64,000 nucleotides of DNA from Sarocladium kiliense. Lineage: Eukaryota; Ascomycota; Sordariomycetes; Hypocreales; Sarocladiaceae. Below the pieces are notes generated by a model. It saw nothing but the letters and a program-made list of their open reading frames with translations. It did not search any database and was not told where the DNA came from. Positions 43,213-54,693 of this stretch are shown here, piece by piece (positions within the stretch are counted from its first letter, which is position 1; each line of letters starts with the position of its first letter). Location of the stretch: positions 248,001 to 312,000 of the forward strand of contig JAUZTG010000017.1 in assembly GCA_030734395.1 (NCBI GenBank), in the 5' to 3' direction. A program made the position numbers and the translations under genes.

Positions 43213-45345
43213 CTATACATTAGGTGAGAGGAGATCGTACTTGACGCAACGTTCAACCTGGGAAGAAGTTAGTCATCTCTGTGCTGCAAGAAGGGCTGAA
43301 GTGTCTTAACGTACATCTTCAATGCTTGCCTGGAGGAATTTCCTCGTCTCAAGGCCCATCCATACCATGATCATGGAGAAGTCGCCATGCTTGGCCATCT
43401 CCGCGCCACTCTGCGCACTCAGTTGTCGTAAGATGGGCAATGCACTGCTGAGAAGGTCGAGGTCTGGGTTGAGGCTTCGCCCAATGCCTTCGAGGAGGAG
43501 AATACTGATCACAACGTTGACGAAGTCCCCTTCAAGACGGACATGATGCGTGCGCACCATTGTCAACACTTCTTGCAGAATATCGCCAATCTTGACGTTG
43601 CCCAGCGCTAGTGTTCGGCTCTTGACGCTGAGAACAAGATGCTGCATCTTGAGCGCGAACACTTCTTTGTCTAGAACAGCCTCGGGTTGTCGACAGCGCT
43701 CACACATCAGGTGTCCAGCTTTGTAGCCATCAAATTCGGCGACAGCGCGGAACAAGTCCAAGAAGTTCCGTCGATTTGTGCCATTAAGCTCTGTTACTAG
43801 TCCTGTATCGATGAAGATGAGTTGTGGTCGATATCCTTCAGCGTCGATCTTGGCTAGCTCTGCAAGCCATGCTGACTTGTCTTTGCGTTGTCTGTATGGG
43901 CGCAATCTCTCGAGGACCTGTTCCGTTACGTCGGCTTCCTTGCTGTGGGAGACTTGTTCGGAAGATAATTTAATTCGCAAATTCGGCTGTGCTGGCTGAT
44001 AGAATCGTACCATAATGTTGCCCGGGTGAAGATCTGCATGGACGAAGTTGTCAAGTAGAAGCATCCGCAGGAAAGCGTCCAGTCCCTCGTTGGCAATGTC
44101 ATGTTGGAACACTCCGCCACCATTCTCCATGAAATCAGATAGGGGAATCCCCTGAGCAAACTCCTCAATCAGGACATTCCGTGTTGTGAAGTCTGTGTAA
44201 GGGTAAGGGAACCACGCCGTAGAGCGGTCCTTGAAGTTTCGTCGGAAAATGGATAGGTTTGCCGCCTCAATTCGCAAGTCAAGCTGGAGTTTCATCATCT
44301 CCCCGAACTGAGCCACCTCGTCTGGCAAAGATAACCACTCAATTGTCGGGATGATATTGAGTACCGATGCAAAGAAACCCATGATGCGTAGGTCCCGACG
44401 CACCGTACGCTCGACGTTTGGATGCAGGACCTTGATGGCAACGTAAGACGAAGGAACTCGCTTCGGCGAGCTTTTGAGCACTGACTCGACATTCCGTCTC
44501 ATGTTACTCGCGACATCAGCGTTCTTTCGTGTTATGTCCACATCCTGTGGCGCGGCAAGATCTGGCTTCAGTTTCGCTTTGTAGACCTGAGCAATGGCCC
44601 CGACGCCTAGAGGGGTCTCATCGAACTCCTCAAAAATGTCTTCGAAGTTGCGCCCTCCAAAGGCCGCCTCCACCGTCTTCCGAGTTGCCCTCATCGAGTG
44701 TGCTGGCGCATGCGAGTGTAGTTTGGACATGATGTCACACATCTCATTCGGAAAGATATCGGATCGAGAGGCTGCCCACTGGCCTAGCTTGATGAAGGCC
44801 GGGCCAGCGAATTCCATGGACCAGACCAGAAAGCCATACCACCATAATGAGCCAGTCCTCTCATTGTCGCGATCAGGGTGTCTTCGTCCGATCCATAGTG
44901 CGGGCACACTTACGATGACGGGAACAAAGATGACCACAAGTTGCAGAAAGCGGAGGCCGGTGCAAAGTGGTTCGACTATGTACACATCGATCGCGTATAT
45001 AATCTCTTGGATGATTCGTGAGGGTCCTCGGGTGGTCTTGTCCACTTTCTTCTGGATCTCTTCCCGTGATTTCTCCAACATCAGCTGTTCGCCTGTCGCG
45101 TTCTCGTCATCTTCACCTTGTCGAGAGAGCTCGACGAAGGCGGCGGTTCCGAGCACGGCGGCGCCGGATGTTGCATGTAACAGAGCTCTCTTGGGGTTGC
45201 TGGAACGCCAAGACGTCCTCCATGTCGGACTATCGATCGATTTCGAAGCTTGACGCGTGAAAGTGCGACAAAACGACGGCTGCCGATACCCATTAATAGG
45301 CACCCGGCAGGGCCGGAATCGACAAAGTAGAAAGCCACCTCTCAT
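43213..45345 (-). CDS. ABC1/UbiB-family protein kinase-like, ADCK2 type, mitochondrial
   Basis: Exons 45345-43315 and 43257-43213 give 691 residues; the last 15 codons sit in a separate exon (join EDVERCVKYDLL). An Arg-rich, acid-free presequence of about 30 residues predicts mitochondrial import. A membrane segment (LQLVVIFVPVIVSVPALWI) follows. ABC1 motifs are all present: AFIKLGQWAASRSDIFP (KxGQ), GVGAIAQVYKAKL, VAIKVLHP, NFVHADLHPGNIMV and FIDTGLV. The pattern (KLGQWAASR) matches the ADCK2 branch, linked to coenzyme Q and mitochondrial lipid metabolism, rather than COQ8. An ATG is at 45345; a TTG extends the open frame upstream but is unlikely to be used. The gene is head-to-head with cytochrome c heme lyase. 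Confidence 0.9.
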
Positions 45346-45693
45346 CGCATTTCGTATAGGGATGACTGTCGTGCAACATGCGAGTTCCAAATCGCATATT
45401 CCGGACGATCAAGGTTGAGTAAGGACGGAGACGTTTAGTCGATGCCATGATGGTGACGTCGTGCGCGCTGCAAGGGGATGACTAACGGTGGAGCGGCCGT
45501 GTTCCGCTCTGAGGTCGGGACTCTCCGGCGCGCGCCCAAGCAGCCGTCAGTCGCAGGAAGCAGCCAAAGAAAAGTTGGCAAATGACACAAAGTCCTCGCA
45601 TCATCCGTTTGCCCAACCAAGCCTCGGTGCGCCCTCGACAACATCCATCAATCTTTATCCAACGACAAGTCATATCCCACATAAGACGCAATC
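45346..45693. promoter_or_regulatory. Shared 348-bp promoter of two mitochondrial-protein genes
   Basis: It separates the divergent ATGs of the ADCK2-like gene and cytochrome c heme lyase. No coding frame is convincing. Both products act in mitochondria, which makes joint regulation plausible. I cannot name a binding site. Confidence 0.5.
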
Positions 45694-46845
45694 ATGGGCT
45701 GGTTTTGGGCTGATCAGTCACCTTCGGCTGCGCAGACCCCGAGTGGTCATCCTGCCGTGAAGGGCGACAGGGCTCCTCCTGTAAGTCCAACAACCTGAAC
45801 TATCCTCGTATCGTCTGGTAAGACTCCGGCTCTGACCGTACCAGCCTGGCTGTCCAATGCATAAAAAGTCTATGGATGCGCTCAGCGGGCAACAAACTCA
45901 GCAGACACAGGCAGCAGGTCAATCTACTTCCAGCTGCCCTGTGCCACATGCAACACGGACAACTGGACCCTCAGCATCAAGTTGCCCCGTGCCTCACGCC
46001 TCTCCATCTGAAGAACAGCCAAAGTCCCTCCTCTCACAGCTCAATCCTCTTAACTACATGTTTCCCGACCTCTCCCAGAAGCCTGCGCCGAACCAGAAGT
46101 ATTCTTTGCCAACGAGTCGCGAGCCGTCTACGATCCCTAAAGGCACTGGAGATGGCAACTGGGAATATCCGTCTCCACAGCAGATGTATAACGCCCTCCT
46201 CCGTAAAGGATACACAGACACTGATGTTACGGCGGTGGAATCCATGGTCTCGGTCCATAACTTTCTCAATGAAGGAGCCTGGGAGGAGATCATGGGCTGG
46301 GAGAAGCGGTTTGCAAAGGGACTTTATCATGGCTGGCAGGTCTGCAAACGGGGGGAAGCACACGCTGAGGAGGAGATAGATCGCAACTGGGATGGTGTTG
46401 AGGTTGAGCCTTCGCTGATGAAGTTCCAAGGCCGCCCCAAGGATTTGACACCTAAAGCGACGATGCTTCAGGTCCTCGGCTGGATCTATCCTGCCAAGTA
46501 TGGGTAAGTGTTTTTGGCACCTCTCTCAGCTGAACCTAGCTAATGTGCTGTAGAACCGAGCCCCCGTTCGACCGTCATGATTGGTACGTCTCGAGAAAAG
46601 TCAACGGAGAGGACCGCCTGGTACGCTATGTTATCGACTACTACTCGGGCGAACCTGAGGCCGATGGGGAGCCAGTCTTCTACCTTGATGTTCGCCCCGC
46701 CGCAACGCCTCAAGGAGCTGCTGAACGCATCATTCGCTGGACCACAGATGTGTGGTGGAAAGGCATGGGTGGGGACAGGCGAGAGCAAGATCCTCAGCCC
46801 TTCTTCCGGCAGAATGCGTCCAAGATATGGGGCTCCTCCTCATAA
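45694..46845 (+). CDS. cyc3: Cytochrome c heme lyase (holocytochrome c synthase)
   Basis: Exons 45694-45780, 45845-46503 and 46554-46845 give 345 residues. The enzyme attaches heme to apocytochrome c in the mitochondrial intermembrane space. Family blocks are LSQLNPLNYMFPDLSQKPAPNQ, REPSTIPKG, NWEYPSPQQMYNALLRKGY, VESMVSVHNFLNEGAWEEI, FQGRPKDLTPKATMLQVLGW, PPFDRHDWYVSRK and YVIDYYSG. The N-terminal region has three Cys-Pro heme-binding motifs (one CPMH and two CPVPHA), as is normal for the family. The first intron has a 64-nt GT-AG structure and the second is 50 nt. The name is certain. Whether it serves cytochrome c only or also c1 cannot be told. Confidence 0.95.
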
Positions 46846-47460
46846 GACGCCTCAGTCGAGGCTGCCGAGTCGGTATCTGCGTCTCACTTATCGAGATAGC
46901 GTGGATCGTTGTACAGATGTATCATTGTATGAGTACTCGGGTGTATATGGTTGTAAAATAGTCAGAACGATTGTAATGAACTACACTCTTTAGCGTTACT
47001 ACGCAGTGTTCTCAATCCCACGCTCAATGGTGCATCGCACATGAAATATCAAGAAGGGTCTGCAGCCGTCAACCCTAAGTTTGCCAACAGCGGAAACCCC
47101 CAATGCTAGAGTCCTCACAAGACAACGGGTCAAGGTGATTGTATGCTTGGGTTTCCCCTCGGTTAAAGTTGTGACATACTGTATTGAAGGCAACGGGGTT
47201 CGACTTATCCTTGGGACTTTTCTTTCCCATTACCTTATGTCAACCAATGTATGCTTGTAGGGTAGGTAGCTTCATTTTCCTGTTCGTTGCGGAAAGTTCC
47301 TTTTCGCACTAGAGGTACCTTACCTCTGACATACGGCGCTAAGCAACCTGGAACTTCTCGCATGAGTTCCTCGTCAGTTTCCACCACAAATTTCTGGATA
47401 GCAAGATTAGCACGGCGCTTAACGGAGACAACGAGTTACACTTTGTTGTCGCACTTGGAG
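46846..47460. other. Intergenic region, leader of the nucleolar RRM protein
   Basis: About 0.6 kb between two plus-strand genes. An in-frame ATG at 47362 would add 33 residues to the next protein. Nothing else is seen. Confidence 0.4.
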
Positions 47461-49101
47461 ATGCAGGCTGCCGGTCCTGTTTCATCCATGGGCGCTTTAG
47501 TTCCTGCTTCGACGGGCGGCGACGAAACGTACACTCGATTGCACATCACTCCTTTTGACCCAGACCTGCTCAAAGTCGTCTTGCCAACCTCTGTTGCGCA
47601 CGAAGCAAGGAACGTCTCTTTTCACACCCTTGAGACTTTTCCGGAGAAGCGCTACGGTTTCGTCGACTTGCCTCACATGGCCGCGGAGAAACTCAGGAAG
47701 AAGCTGAACGGAGCGACACTCAAAGGCACCAAGGTTCGCATCGAGACGGCCCGACCAGAAGAGCGCGAGCAGCCAGACGAAGCAACACCGAAACCCGAAG
47801 GACGCAATGCAAAGGATGGATCGAAAGAACGCAAGAAGAAGCGGAAACGAGAAGTAGACGTCCTGGAAGGCGTTAAGCTCGAGGACCGCAAAGTCAAGCG
47901 GGGGTGGACAGAAACCCCTGAGGAAGCGAGTAAGAAGACCAAGCGCTCAAAGGGATCAAAGGACAAGGATAAAACGAAAGATGGCGACAAGAATACACAG
48001 CGGAAACGTGTCAAGTCCAAATACACGGATGAAGCAGAGTGTCTTCTTAACACCAAGGTTCCACCTAATGCCCTCAAGAACCTGACAGCAAGCGAGACTG
48101 CTTCGAAGAAAAGAAAGAAGGACAAATCTCGCCAGGTTACCATTCACGAGTTCGAGAAGACGACGAAGTTCCCTAGCTTTCTCAAGAATGCGCCTTCCGC
48201 CGAGGACGGTGTCGCCGCGGCTGAGTTCGTGGAAGGCAAAGGCTGGATTGATACGCAAGGCAATGTTGTGGAGGAAGTGAAACCGAAACTGAGACCGGAG
48301 CCGACGAAGAAACTGAAAAAGAAGCCTGCCGAGCCTGTGTCGGAGTCTCTCGGGCAGCGTACGGCGTCAAATCTCGAGGATTCGGATGACACGAGCAGCA
48401 GTGGCTCATCGTCCGAAGACAATGACCCATCATGTGCAGCCTCCGACAGTGCTTCCTCACAATCACTGTCATCGCCTTCGGTTTCGGAGCAACCGAAACC
48501 TGCAGCTTTGGCCAACTCAGAGAAGATCAGACCCATGTCCTCAAGCTCTTCCCGAAGCCTAAGTATCAAGATACCACCACCAATCACGCCTTCAAGCACG
48601 AAGGTACATCCCCTAGAGGCTCTATACAAGAGAGTGCAGCCTGAGGAAGGGGCTGCGGAAACGCCAGCTCAGGAACAGCCATTTAGTTTCTTTGGCGGCG
48701 GAGAAGAGGACGAGAATGTGCCAGCGTCTTCGCAGCCTGCTATGCCTATGACACCATTCACGCGCCAAGATCTAGAGTGGCGCAATATCAGGAGCGCCGC
48801 TCCAACACCAGACACTGCCCATCCATCAAGGGTGCGCAATTTCTGGGCCACTGTCACCGATGAAGAGAAGTCGACTACAGTCGCAGCGGCCGCTGATGAT
48901 GATGTTGATGATCTTCGCGAAGAAGAGGAAGATGATGAGCCCTTGGGATCGAACGCAGGCGCCAGCCAGAAGAGCGAATTCCAAGACTGGTTTTGGGAGA
49001 ATCGAAGGGATCTGAATAGATCGTGGATGAGGCGCCGAAAGGCATCGGCGAAGGAAAAACGTCATCGGGATAACAAGGCCAGAGCCTCAAGAGTCTTCTA
49101 A
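47461..49101 (+). CDS. Nucleolar RRM protein, NOP8/NOL8-like
   Basis: 546 residues from the ATG at 47461; an in-frame ATG at 47362 is the alternative start and no intron is needed. An RNA-recognition motif lies at residues about 20-100 (TRLHITPFDPDLL, then KRYGFVDLPHMAAEKLRKKLNG). A long Lys/Arg-rich and then Ser/Glu-rich disordered region follows. The conserved C-terminus is EFQDWFWENRRDLNRSWMRRRKASAKEKRHRDN, shared by fungal proteins annotated as NOP8-like or SRP40-like. The family acts in 60S ribosome assembly in the nucleolus. The exact orthology is inferred from layout and C-terminal motif, so I leave the symbol blank. Confidence 0.75.
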   Translation: MQAAGPVSSMGALVPASTGGDETYTRLHITPFDPDLLKVVLPTSVAHEARNVSFHTLETFPEKRYGFVDLPHMAAEKLRKKLNGATLKGTKVRIETARPEEREQPDEATPKPEGRNAKDGSKERKKKRKREVDVLEGVKLEDRKVKRGWTETPEEASKKTKRSKGSKDKDKTKDGDKNTQRKRVKSKYTDEAECLLNTKVPPNALKNLTASETASKKRKKDKSRQVTIHEFEKTTKFPSFLKNAPSAEDGVAAAEFVEGKGWIDTQGNVVEEVKPKLRPEPTKKLKKKPAEPVSESLGQRTASNLEDSDDTSSSGSSSEDNDPSCAASDSASSQSLSSPSVSEQPKPAALANSEKIRPMSSSSSRSLSIKIPPPITPSSTKVHPLEALYKRVQPEEGAAETPAQEQPFSFFGGGEEDENVPASSQPAMPMTPFTRQDLEWRNIRSAAPTPDTAHPSRVRNFWATVTDEEKSTTVAAAADDDVDDLREEEEDDEPLGSNAGASQKSEFQDWFWENRRDLNRSWMRRRKASAKEKRHRDNKARASRVF

Positions 49102-49647
49102 CTAAGGTACTGCGCTGATTTGCCAATTCAATCACCTAACCTGCAACATGATTCCTCCCCGTGAGTCATGCATGTGACCGCCGCTATCTCGCTTTCGAAC
49201 AAATGCAATACTATGAACCTGGAGCTAGCATGACCCCTCTGCCGAGTTGTCTTTTGCTCTTTAAAGTTCAAAGAGTACGATGAGATATGAAACCTGCTGT
49301 ATGTACGACAATCCGCCGGAATTATCTGGTAAATGACCTTCCTACAGCTTGGAAGCGACCCCTCGCTGCCCATGGAAGAGTGTTGCAAGTTATATATGCC
49401 TTGCCAGACATGCCGCCTGGAGGTGGCCTGTCACTGCCCCACCTCCGCACGATACCGGCGCCAGGTCACGTGCGACATGTAATGGCGACGGATTGATCGC
49501 CGCCGTCATCCTTCCAGCGTTGGCTTCTCGACACGGATCACTACATCAATTTACGGGGAACGAAAACATCCTCAGGACTTTCTGGAACTTCAAAGCTTTG
49601 CACTGACGGGAAACTGTTTACACTAAAGAATCACCCGGAAGAGCACA
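49102..49647. other. Intergenic region with E-box
   Basis: About 0.55 kb. A CACGTG palindrome (49467-49472, in the context GTCACGTG) lies about 176 bp upstream of the SPF30-like gene. No gene is seen. Confidence 0.4.
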
Positions 49648-50624
49648 ATGTCCGAACTCGCTGGGCTCGAGGAGGAGCGCAAGGCTTATCAAGAACAGGT
49701 AAGCCTGTTGTATAGCCGTGCAAAACTTCAGCGCTGACCGTGCGGATCACAGTTCGACCTTGTGACAAGTCAATTGAAGGGAGATCCTGACAATGCTGAA
49801 CTCCGGGCCCTTCTGGAGGAGTTGACGAGTCTCGTTACGATGCTCGACGAGAGCATCGCAGAACTCAAGCCGAAGCAGACCTCCAAACCGCCCCCGAAGC
49901 AGCCTTCCCCGCCGCCCGAGCCCGAGAAATGGTCCAAAGAGAACCACCCCGCGTTCAAGAAAGCTGCACAACCTGCATCTGTGGAGGAGAAGGAGGACAC
50001 AACCGTGACGTACCGTGTCAACGATATGGTGCAAGCGAAATGGCTTTCAGGTGATAAGGGCTTCTACCCGGCCCGAATCACCTCGATCACAGGATCTTCT
50101 ACAGCACCAATTTACATCGTCAAGTTCAAGGGCTACGACAATACGGAGACTCTGCGGGCACGGGATGTGCGACCGTTCTCAAACAAGCGCAAGGCTGACT
50201 CCCAGGCCACGGCGGGCCCCTCTTCTACTGCACCCGCGACAGTGCCACACTCTGCTCCGGGGCTTGTCTCCTCGGCTGGAGCCACAATGTACTCCGAGGC
50301 TAAGAGCAATCTTGCTGATGGTGCAGACCCGTCGAAACCTCCAAAAGCCAAGAAGATCAAGGCGAAGAAGGAGCTTGAGCGGGGCAAAACGAAGTGGCAG
50401 GAGTTTAGCTCCAAATCCAAGTTCGGCAAGACGCAAAAGAAAGACAGCATGTTTCGTACGCCAGATGGTATACATGGCCGAGGTCAGTTCTTCACACTAT
50501 GCGCGTACCAATGAACTCGTCAACTGATGGTGTGACAGTGGGATTCACCGGCTCTGGCCAAGCAATGCGGAAAGATCCGACCCGGAGTCGTCACGTGTAT
50601 GAGATGAATGAAGAACTGGACTAA
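49648..50624 (+). CDS. Tudor-domain splicing factor, SPF30/SMNDC1-like
   Basis: Exons 49648-49698, 49753-50482 and 50539-50624 give 288 residues. The N-terminal helix (LEEERKAYQEQFDLVTSQL, then NAELRALLEELTSLVTML) is followed by a Pro-rich linker. A Tudor/SMN domain lies at about residues 90-150 (RVNDMVQAKWLSGDKGFYPARI, then IYIVKFKGYDNTETLRARDVRPF). The C-terminus (KTKWQEFSSKSK, DSMFRTPDGIHGRVGFTGSG) is the conserved SPF30 tail. The family binds symmetrically dimethylated arginine of Sm proteins and supports spliceosome assembly. The final intron (56 nt) splits the conserved GRVGFTGSG motif, and the join reproduces it exactly. The name is confident. Confidence 0.9.
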
Positions 50625-50927
50625 TGACTTGGTCTTTTGCACAGGGCGGTACAACCGCATCCCTCCCCGTCGGCGTCATGGCGTTGTTGGCATTATACCC
50701 GTAAACTGGTAAAACGGACTCTCATCCCAACCGACTTAGGCTGACATATGCTGGATCGAGCCACGACTGCGAATCACGAGCACCTTATGCGAGAGCAATC
50801 GTCCATATGCCAGTCATGGCCTGGTGGACAGCTTTCCCTTCTGTCAACGAAGCATTTTGCCAATCAGAGCAATCAGGTGCGATCCTATACACCCTATAGT
50901 CTTATGTCTGGAAAGAGACTTTTTTAT

Positions 50928-52029
50928 TCATATTCCTTTCAAATCAACCAGACTCCCAATATGTCGTGCAATGTCGGTGAACGCCTTGCTCCTGGAGCTG
51001 TCTGGTTCGGCGATCACGGTGGGCTTCCCTCTGTCACCATCGTCACCGATACTGGGATGTAACGGTATGTCACCCAGGATGGAAATGTGATTCTCTTCGC
51101 ACAGCTTCTTCACTCGCTCGTTCAAGCCAAAAACGTGGGTATCATGTTGACAGTGCGGACACTGGAAGATTGACATATTCTGGACCAATCCCAGTATCCT
51201 AACATCAACGGTCTTGAACATGTTAATGCCCTTGACGGCATCTTTAGTTGATAGTGAATGTGGAGTAGTCACGATGACCGAACCTGATGGATAAGTAAAT
51301 GAGTAAATGACCTCAAGCGGCGCTTGAGAAGGCTTACCATCTAAGGTGACCTGTTGTGTGATGGTGAGCTGTGTGTCACCTGTACCTGGGGGCAGGTCCA
51401 GGACGAGAACATCTAAGCCGCCCCATTCAACCTCGTGAAGAAGTTGTTGAATCGCTTTCATAACCATTGGCCCTCGCCAAACAACAGGGGCGTCCTCACC
51501 AACGAGGTACCCCATTGACATTGTTTTGACCCCATAATTGGTCAAAGGAAGCAGCTGGTTATCTGATCTCTGTTAGCGCTGTGTGACGTTGCTGCGTTGC
51601 AAGCAGAGAAGTCCTCACTTTTAGACAGTCGAGGTTCTCCTGATAGGTCGAAGAGAGTGGGAATAGAAGGTCCGAATATGTCGGCATCGAGGATCCCTGA
51701 TCGTAATCCTAGCCGAGCAAATGCTAGAGAGAGGTTTGCTTGCGTCTGTCAGCGTCAATGCACAGCCCTGTATTCGGTGCGCGTACCCGCAACTGTGCTT
51801 TTGCCGACGCCTCCTTTAGCTGACGAGATGGCAATGACCTTGTCAACACCGGCAATCTTCCGTCTTTGAGGTCGCTTCGGCCACGTTGGCGGCGTACCGG
51901 AGCGAGGGAGACCCTTTGAGCGTCAGGTTAGCTACGCTATAAGAGCTTTGGAGTTGATTAACCAACCAACGGATTCTCATGTTGAAGGAGGCGCGTGGCC
52001 TGGAAGAGGCGAGCCACGGTTGGTCGCAT
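50928..52029 (-). CDS. ind1: Mitochondrial Fe-S scaffold ATPase IND1 (NUBPL), complex I assembly
   Basis: Five exons (52029-51967, 51913-51787, 51738-51619, 51562-51338, 51283-50928) give 296 residues, all in phase. It is an Mrp/NBP35-family P-loop ATPase delivering Fe-S clusters to complex I. The short first exon encodes a basic, Thr/Arg-rich presequence. Motifs are VIAISSAKGGVGKSTVAANLSLA (deviant Walker A), GILDADIFGPSIP, PVVWRGPMVMKAIQQ, DVLVLDLPPGTGDTQLT and FQCPHCQHDTHVFG, where the CxxC pair binds the shared cluster. The retained complex I factor implies a proton-pumping NADH dehydrogenase in this fungus. Its head-to-head partner across about 336 bp is the ribosome-biogenesis gene BFR2. 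Confidence 0.95.
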
Positions 52030-52365
52030 TTTCGTTGTGGAGAATCAACCTACGCTAACGATATGATTGATACCTATAGAGGCCTTGTCGCTAATAGACG
52101 GAGGAGAAGTGGAAGGGGCTTTGGGGAGGATATGAAGCCTACCAGTGTCGTGACAGCATATTACAGTACCCAGCGAATGTTAGCAGTTGAATGGGAAGCT
52201 GAAGGTCTCGGATCCACTGAGAAGCTCGGCTGTGGTGGGACCTGACTTGCATTCACTGGCGTTGATATTCTGCCACCCTCACCGCCCAAAAGTTGAAGTC
52301 GAACGAAAATTCCTAGCGAACGTGGGGTCTGTTGGCTGAACCCATCCCAATACAAGCCAGACAAA
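52030..52365. promoter_or_regulatory. Shared 336-bp promoter of IND1 and BFR2
   Basis: It separates the two divergent ATGs. No named site is visible. Its length fits a compact bidirectional promoter of two housekeeping genes. Confidence 0.45.
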
Positions 52366-54163
52366 ATGGCACGCGCAGGTCATCGTGCGAGGCTGTTACA
52401 AAAGCCGGACGAGCACATCGTCAAAGGTGAGAACTTCTCCTACGTGACTGCAAGCTCGAGAACAGGCTCTGACTCTGCTTCAAGACTACGATCCCGAAGC
52501 CGGTGGTGCCACCGAACAGCACAGCAACACGAGCGACAGCGATGATAGCGAAGCCGATCATGCTGGTACCGAACACTATGTAACGGTTGAGAAGAGTAAA
52601 CTTCGACAGAAAGAAGCCGCAGCGCTGGGCCCTCAGTACCGCGGATCAAGGGTGAGCCGAGATGCTCTTGAAGAATCTGACTCTGAGGCCGAAGACGCTG
52701 CGGATGACGACAGCGACAACTCGGGACAAGATGGCGAGGATGGACATTATGCGGACCCTGATTTGGTCGATATTGATGCCGACGAGGCCGCAGCTTCCGA
52801 CTCCGAAATCGACAGCGATAATGCCCTCGGCGAGTCAGACGAGGAGAGATTGAAGGGCTTCACGTTCCGAGGAAGCGCCAGACCGCGTGAAAGCAAGGGG
52901 CGTCGTGCGTCAGCAGCCGATTTTATGTCATCAGAGGACGACGAAGTTGGAGGTGGCGCGGATCTATCGTCCGGCGACGAGCATGAGGAGGAGGACGATG
53001 GACTCGATGACCTGATCAATGGTGGGAACGATGATAGTCTCGAATCAGGAGATGAAGATGACGAAGATGACGAAGATGACGAAGATGACGAAGATGACGA
53101 AGATGACGAAGATGACGAAGATGACGATGAAGACGACGACGATGATGAGGATGAAGAACCTATCGAGGAGTCTGAGGGCGAAGAGAAACAGGACGGCTTC
53201 TCGAACACGACAAATTCAAAGGCCAATACCACTGGCTCAGAGAAGCAGTCTACAATGAGCGCTGAGACCCAGAAGGGCCTTGCTATTCAGCAGCAGCGCA
53301 AGACTTACGATTGTCTTCTCATGCTGCGCATCCGCTTGCAGAAAGCGCTCGTTGCGGCGAACTCGTTTTCTACCCTTTCAGAGGATGCCCTTGGGACAGA
53401 AGAACCTTATGTTGCCGCCGAGGAAGCTGCCATCAATCTTTTGAACACCATGAGCTCATTGAGAGCCAGCTTCGAGCCTACAAACCACGCAAGCAAGAAG
53501 CGCAAGCGCACCCTGGACTTGAGCATTCCTAGTGCGGAGATATGGGCCGAACTTGATGGTGTCGAAACGCAACTCTCCAAACAGCGCAAGGAATTGCTTG
53601 AGAAGTGGTCACGAAAGACGCAGGGTGGGGCTTCAAGAGCTGCAGACGAGAGGATGTCTGCCAAAGGAGGCAGGAAGCCGTTGACAATTGCGCTCCGCGA
53701 CCAACTCAATGACCCTGAAGGGCGGCTTGTGAAGAGAACCAAAGTTCCTCGCTCATGCGCCCCGACACAGGCGGCACAAAGGGTGACCGAGGATGACTCG
53801 ATTTACGATGATGCCGATTTCTATCAACTGCTGCTAAAGGAATTGGTGGATCAGCGTACCGTGGAGTCGTCGACTTCATCCGCGCAAGAGCCAACGGTCA
53901 TGCTTGCGGCCGCTAAGGACGCCAAGACTCGTCGAGACGTGGACCGGAAGGCAAGCAAAGGTCGTAAAATGCGATTCACGGTGCACGAAAAGTTACAAAA
54001 CTTCATGGCGCCGGAAGACCGACGAAGCTGGGAGCCTGCGGCCATTGACAGACTATTTGGCACTTTGTTTGGTCAGAAGCTGGGGCTTAACGAGGACGAA
54101 GAGGTTCAGAGCGAGGAAGAGGATGTGGACATGGATGTATCAGGGCTGCGTTTATTTGGTTGA
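52366..54163 (+). CDS. bfr2: Ribosome biogenesis protein BFR2 (AATF/Che-1 family)
   Basis: Exons 52366-52426 and 52485-54163 give 579 residues. The join yields the family-typical VKDYDPEAG start. The N-terminal half is strongly acidic (Asp/Glu/Ser) and includes GFTFRGSARPRESKGRR. A long Glu/Asp tract covers the middle. The conserved AATF domain begins near EKQSTMSAETQKGLAIQQQRKTYD. The C-terminal TRAUB region is DSIYDDADFYQLLLKELVDQR, then KGRKMRFTVHEKLQNFMAP. The protein works in early pre-18S rRNA processing in the nucleolus. The C-terminus ends in another acidic patch. The family call is secure. Confidence 0.93.
53054..53125. repeat. In-frame 9-bp minisatellite, eight copies
   Basis: Eight perfect copies of gaagatgac lie inside BFR2, encoding (Glu-Asp-Asp) x8. 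They are followed by imperfect Asp-rich codons. Perfect nucleotide identity means recent expansion or strong homogenisation; the acidic composition is likely to tolerate length change. Confidence 0.9.
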
Positions 54164-54306
54164 GCTGATGGAGGAATTTGATGGCATCGCCGGAGTGAAT
54201 AGAATCGCAGCATATATGTCATGCCTCGTACCCTCAGCACGGTCCATAATCTTCAAGTCGAACGTGTGATTTCGAGGTTGCGCCATAGACGGTGAAGAAA
54301 TCTAGG

Positions 54307-54693
54307 TCAGCCGAACATGGCGGCCATGCCAAAGCCCATAAATAGGATCGCATGAGTGCAGAGGTGAACTTTTGGTCCCCCAAGGGTATTCTGCAGGGAG
54401 CTGATCTGTGGCCCGCCTTGTTGTAGACGGATGACAGCCCGACGGGAGGGCCAAAGGTGCCAAAATGCGAAAGCTGCGGCAGCTAGACGGCTGGTGTGGT
54501 CAAATTCCCGGAGGCAGAAGAGGGCAGCCAGGATGGCCGAGAAAACAAGTAGACCGCCATAGCACTCGAGAACGAGACGAGCCTGCAAGGGGAGAGGCTG
54601 GAGCTGGGTGTGTGGACGAAAAATGAAGGTGTAGCCGGCGAGACATTCGACGGCGATGTGAAGGTGAAAGGGCCAGTACGCGGGCGAGGTCAT
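54307..54693 (-). CDS. Small multi-pass membrane protein, function unknown
   Basis: An intronless gene for 128 residues. Hydrophobic segments are at about 10-30, 45-65, 68-88 and 110-127 (for example LVLECYGGLLVFSAILAALFC, and HAILFMGFGMAAMF at the end). No domain or motif is recognised. The C-terminal GG-x-L/K/V-H sequence, coding-quality composition and clear hydrophobic periodicity support a real gene. It faces BFR2 tail to tail. Confidence 0.6.
   Translation of the reverse strand: MTSPAYWPFHLHIAVECLAGYTFIFRPHTQLQPLPLQARLVLECYGGLLVFSAILAALFCLREFDHTSRLAAAAFAFWHLWPSRRAVIRLQQGGPQISSLQNTLGGPKVHLCTHAILFMGFGMAAMFG

Noticed and set aside
52747..53232. Minus-strand poly-serine frame opposite BFR2
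   Set aside because: It is the antisense shadow of the acidic repeat in BFR2.
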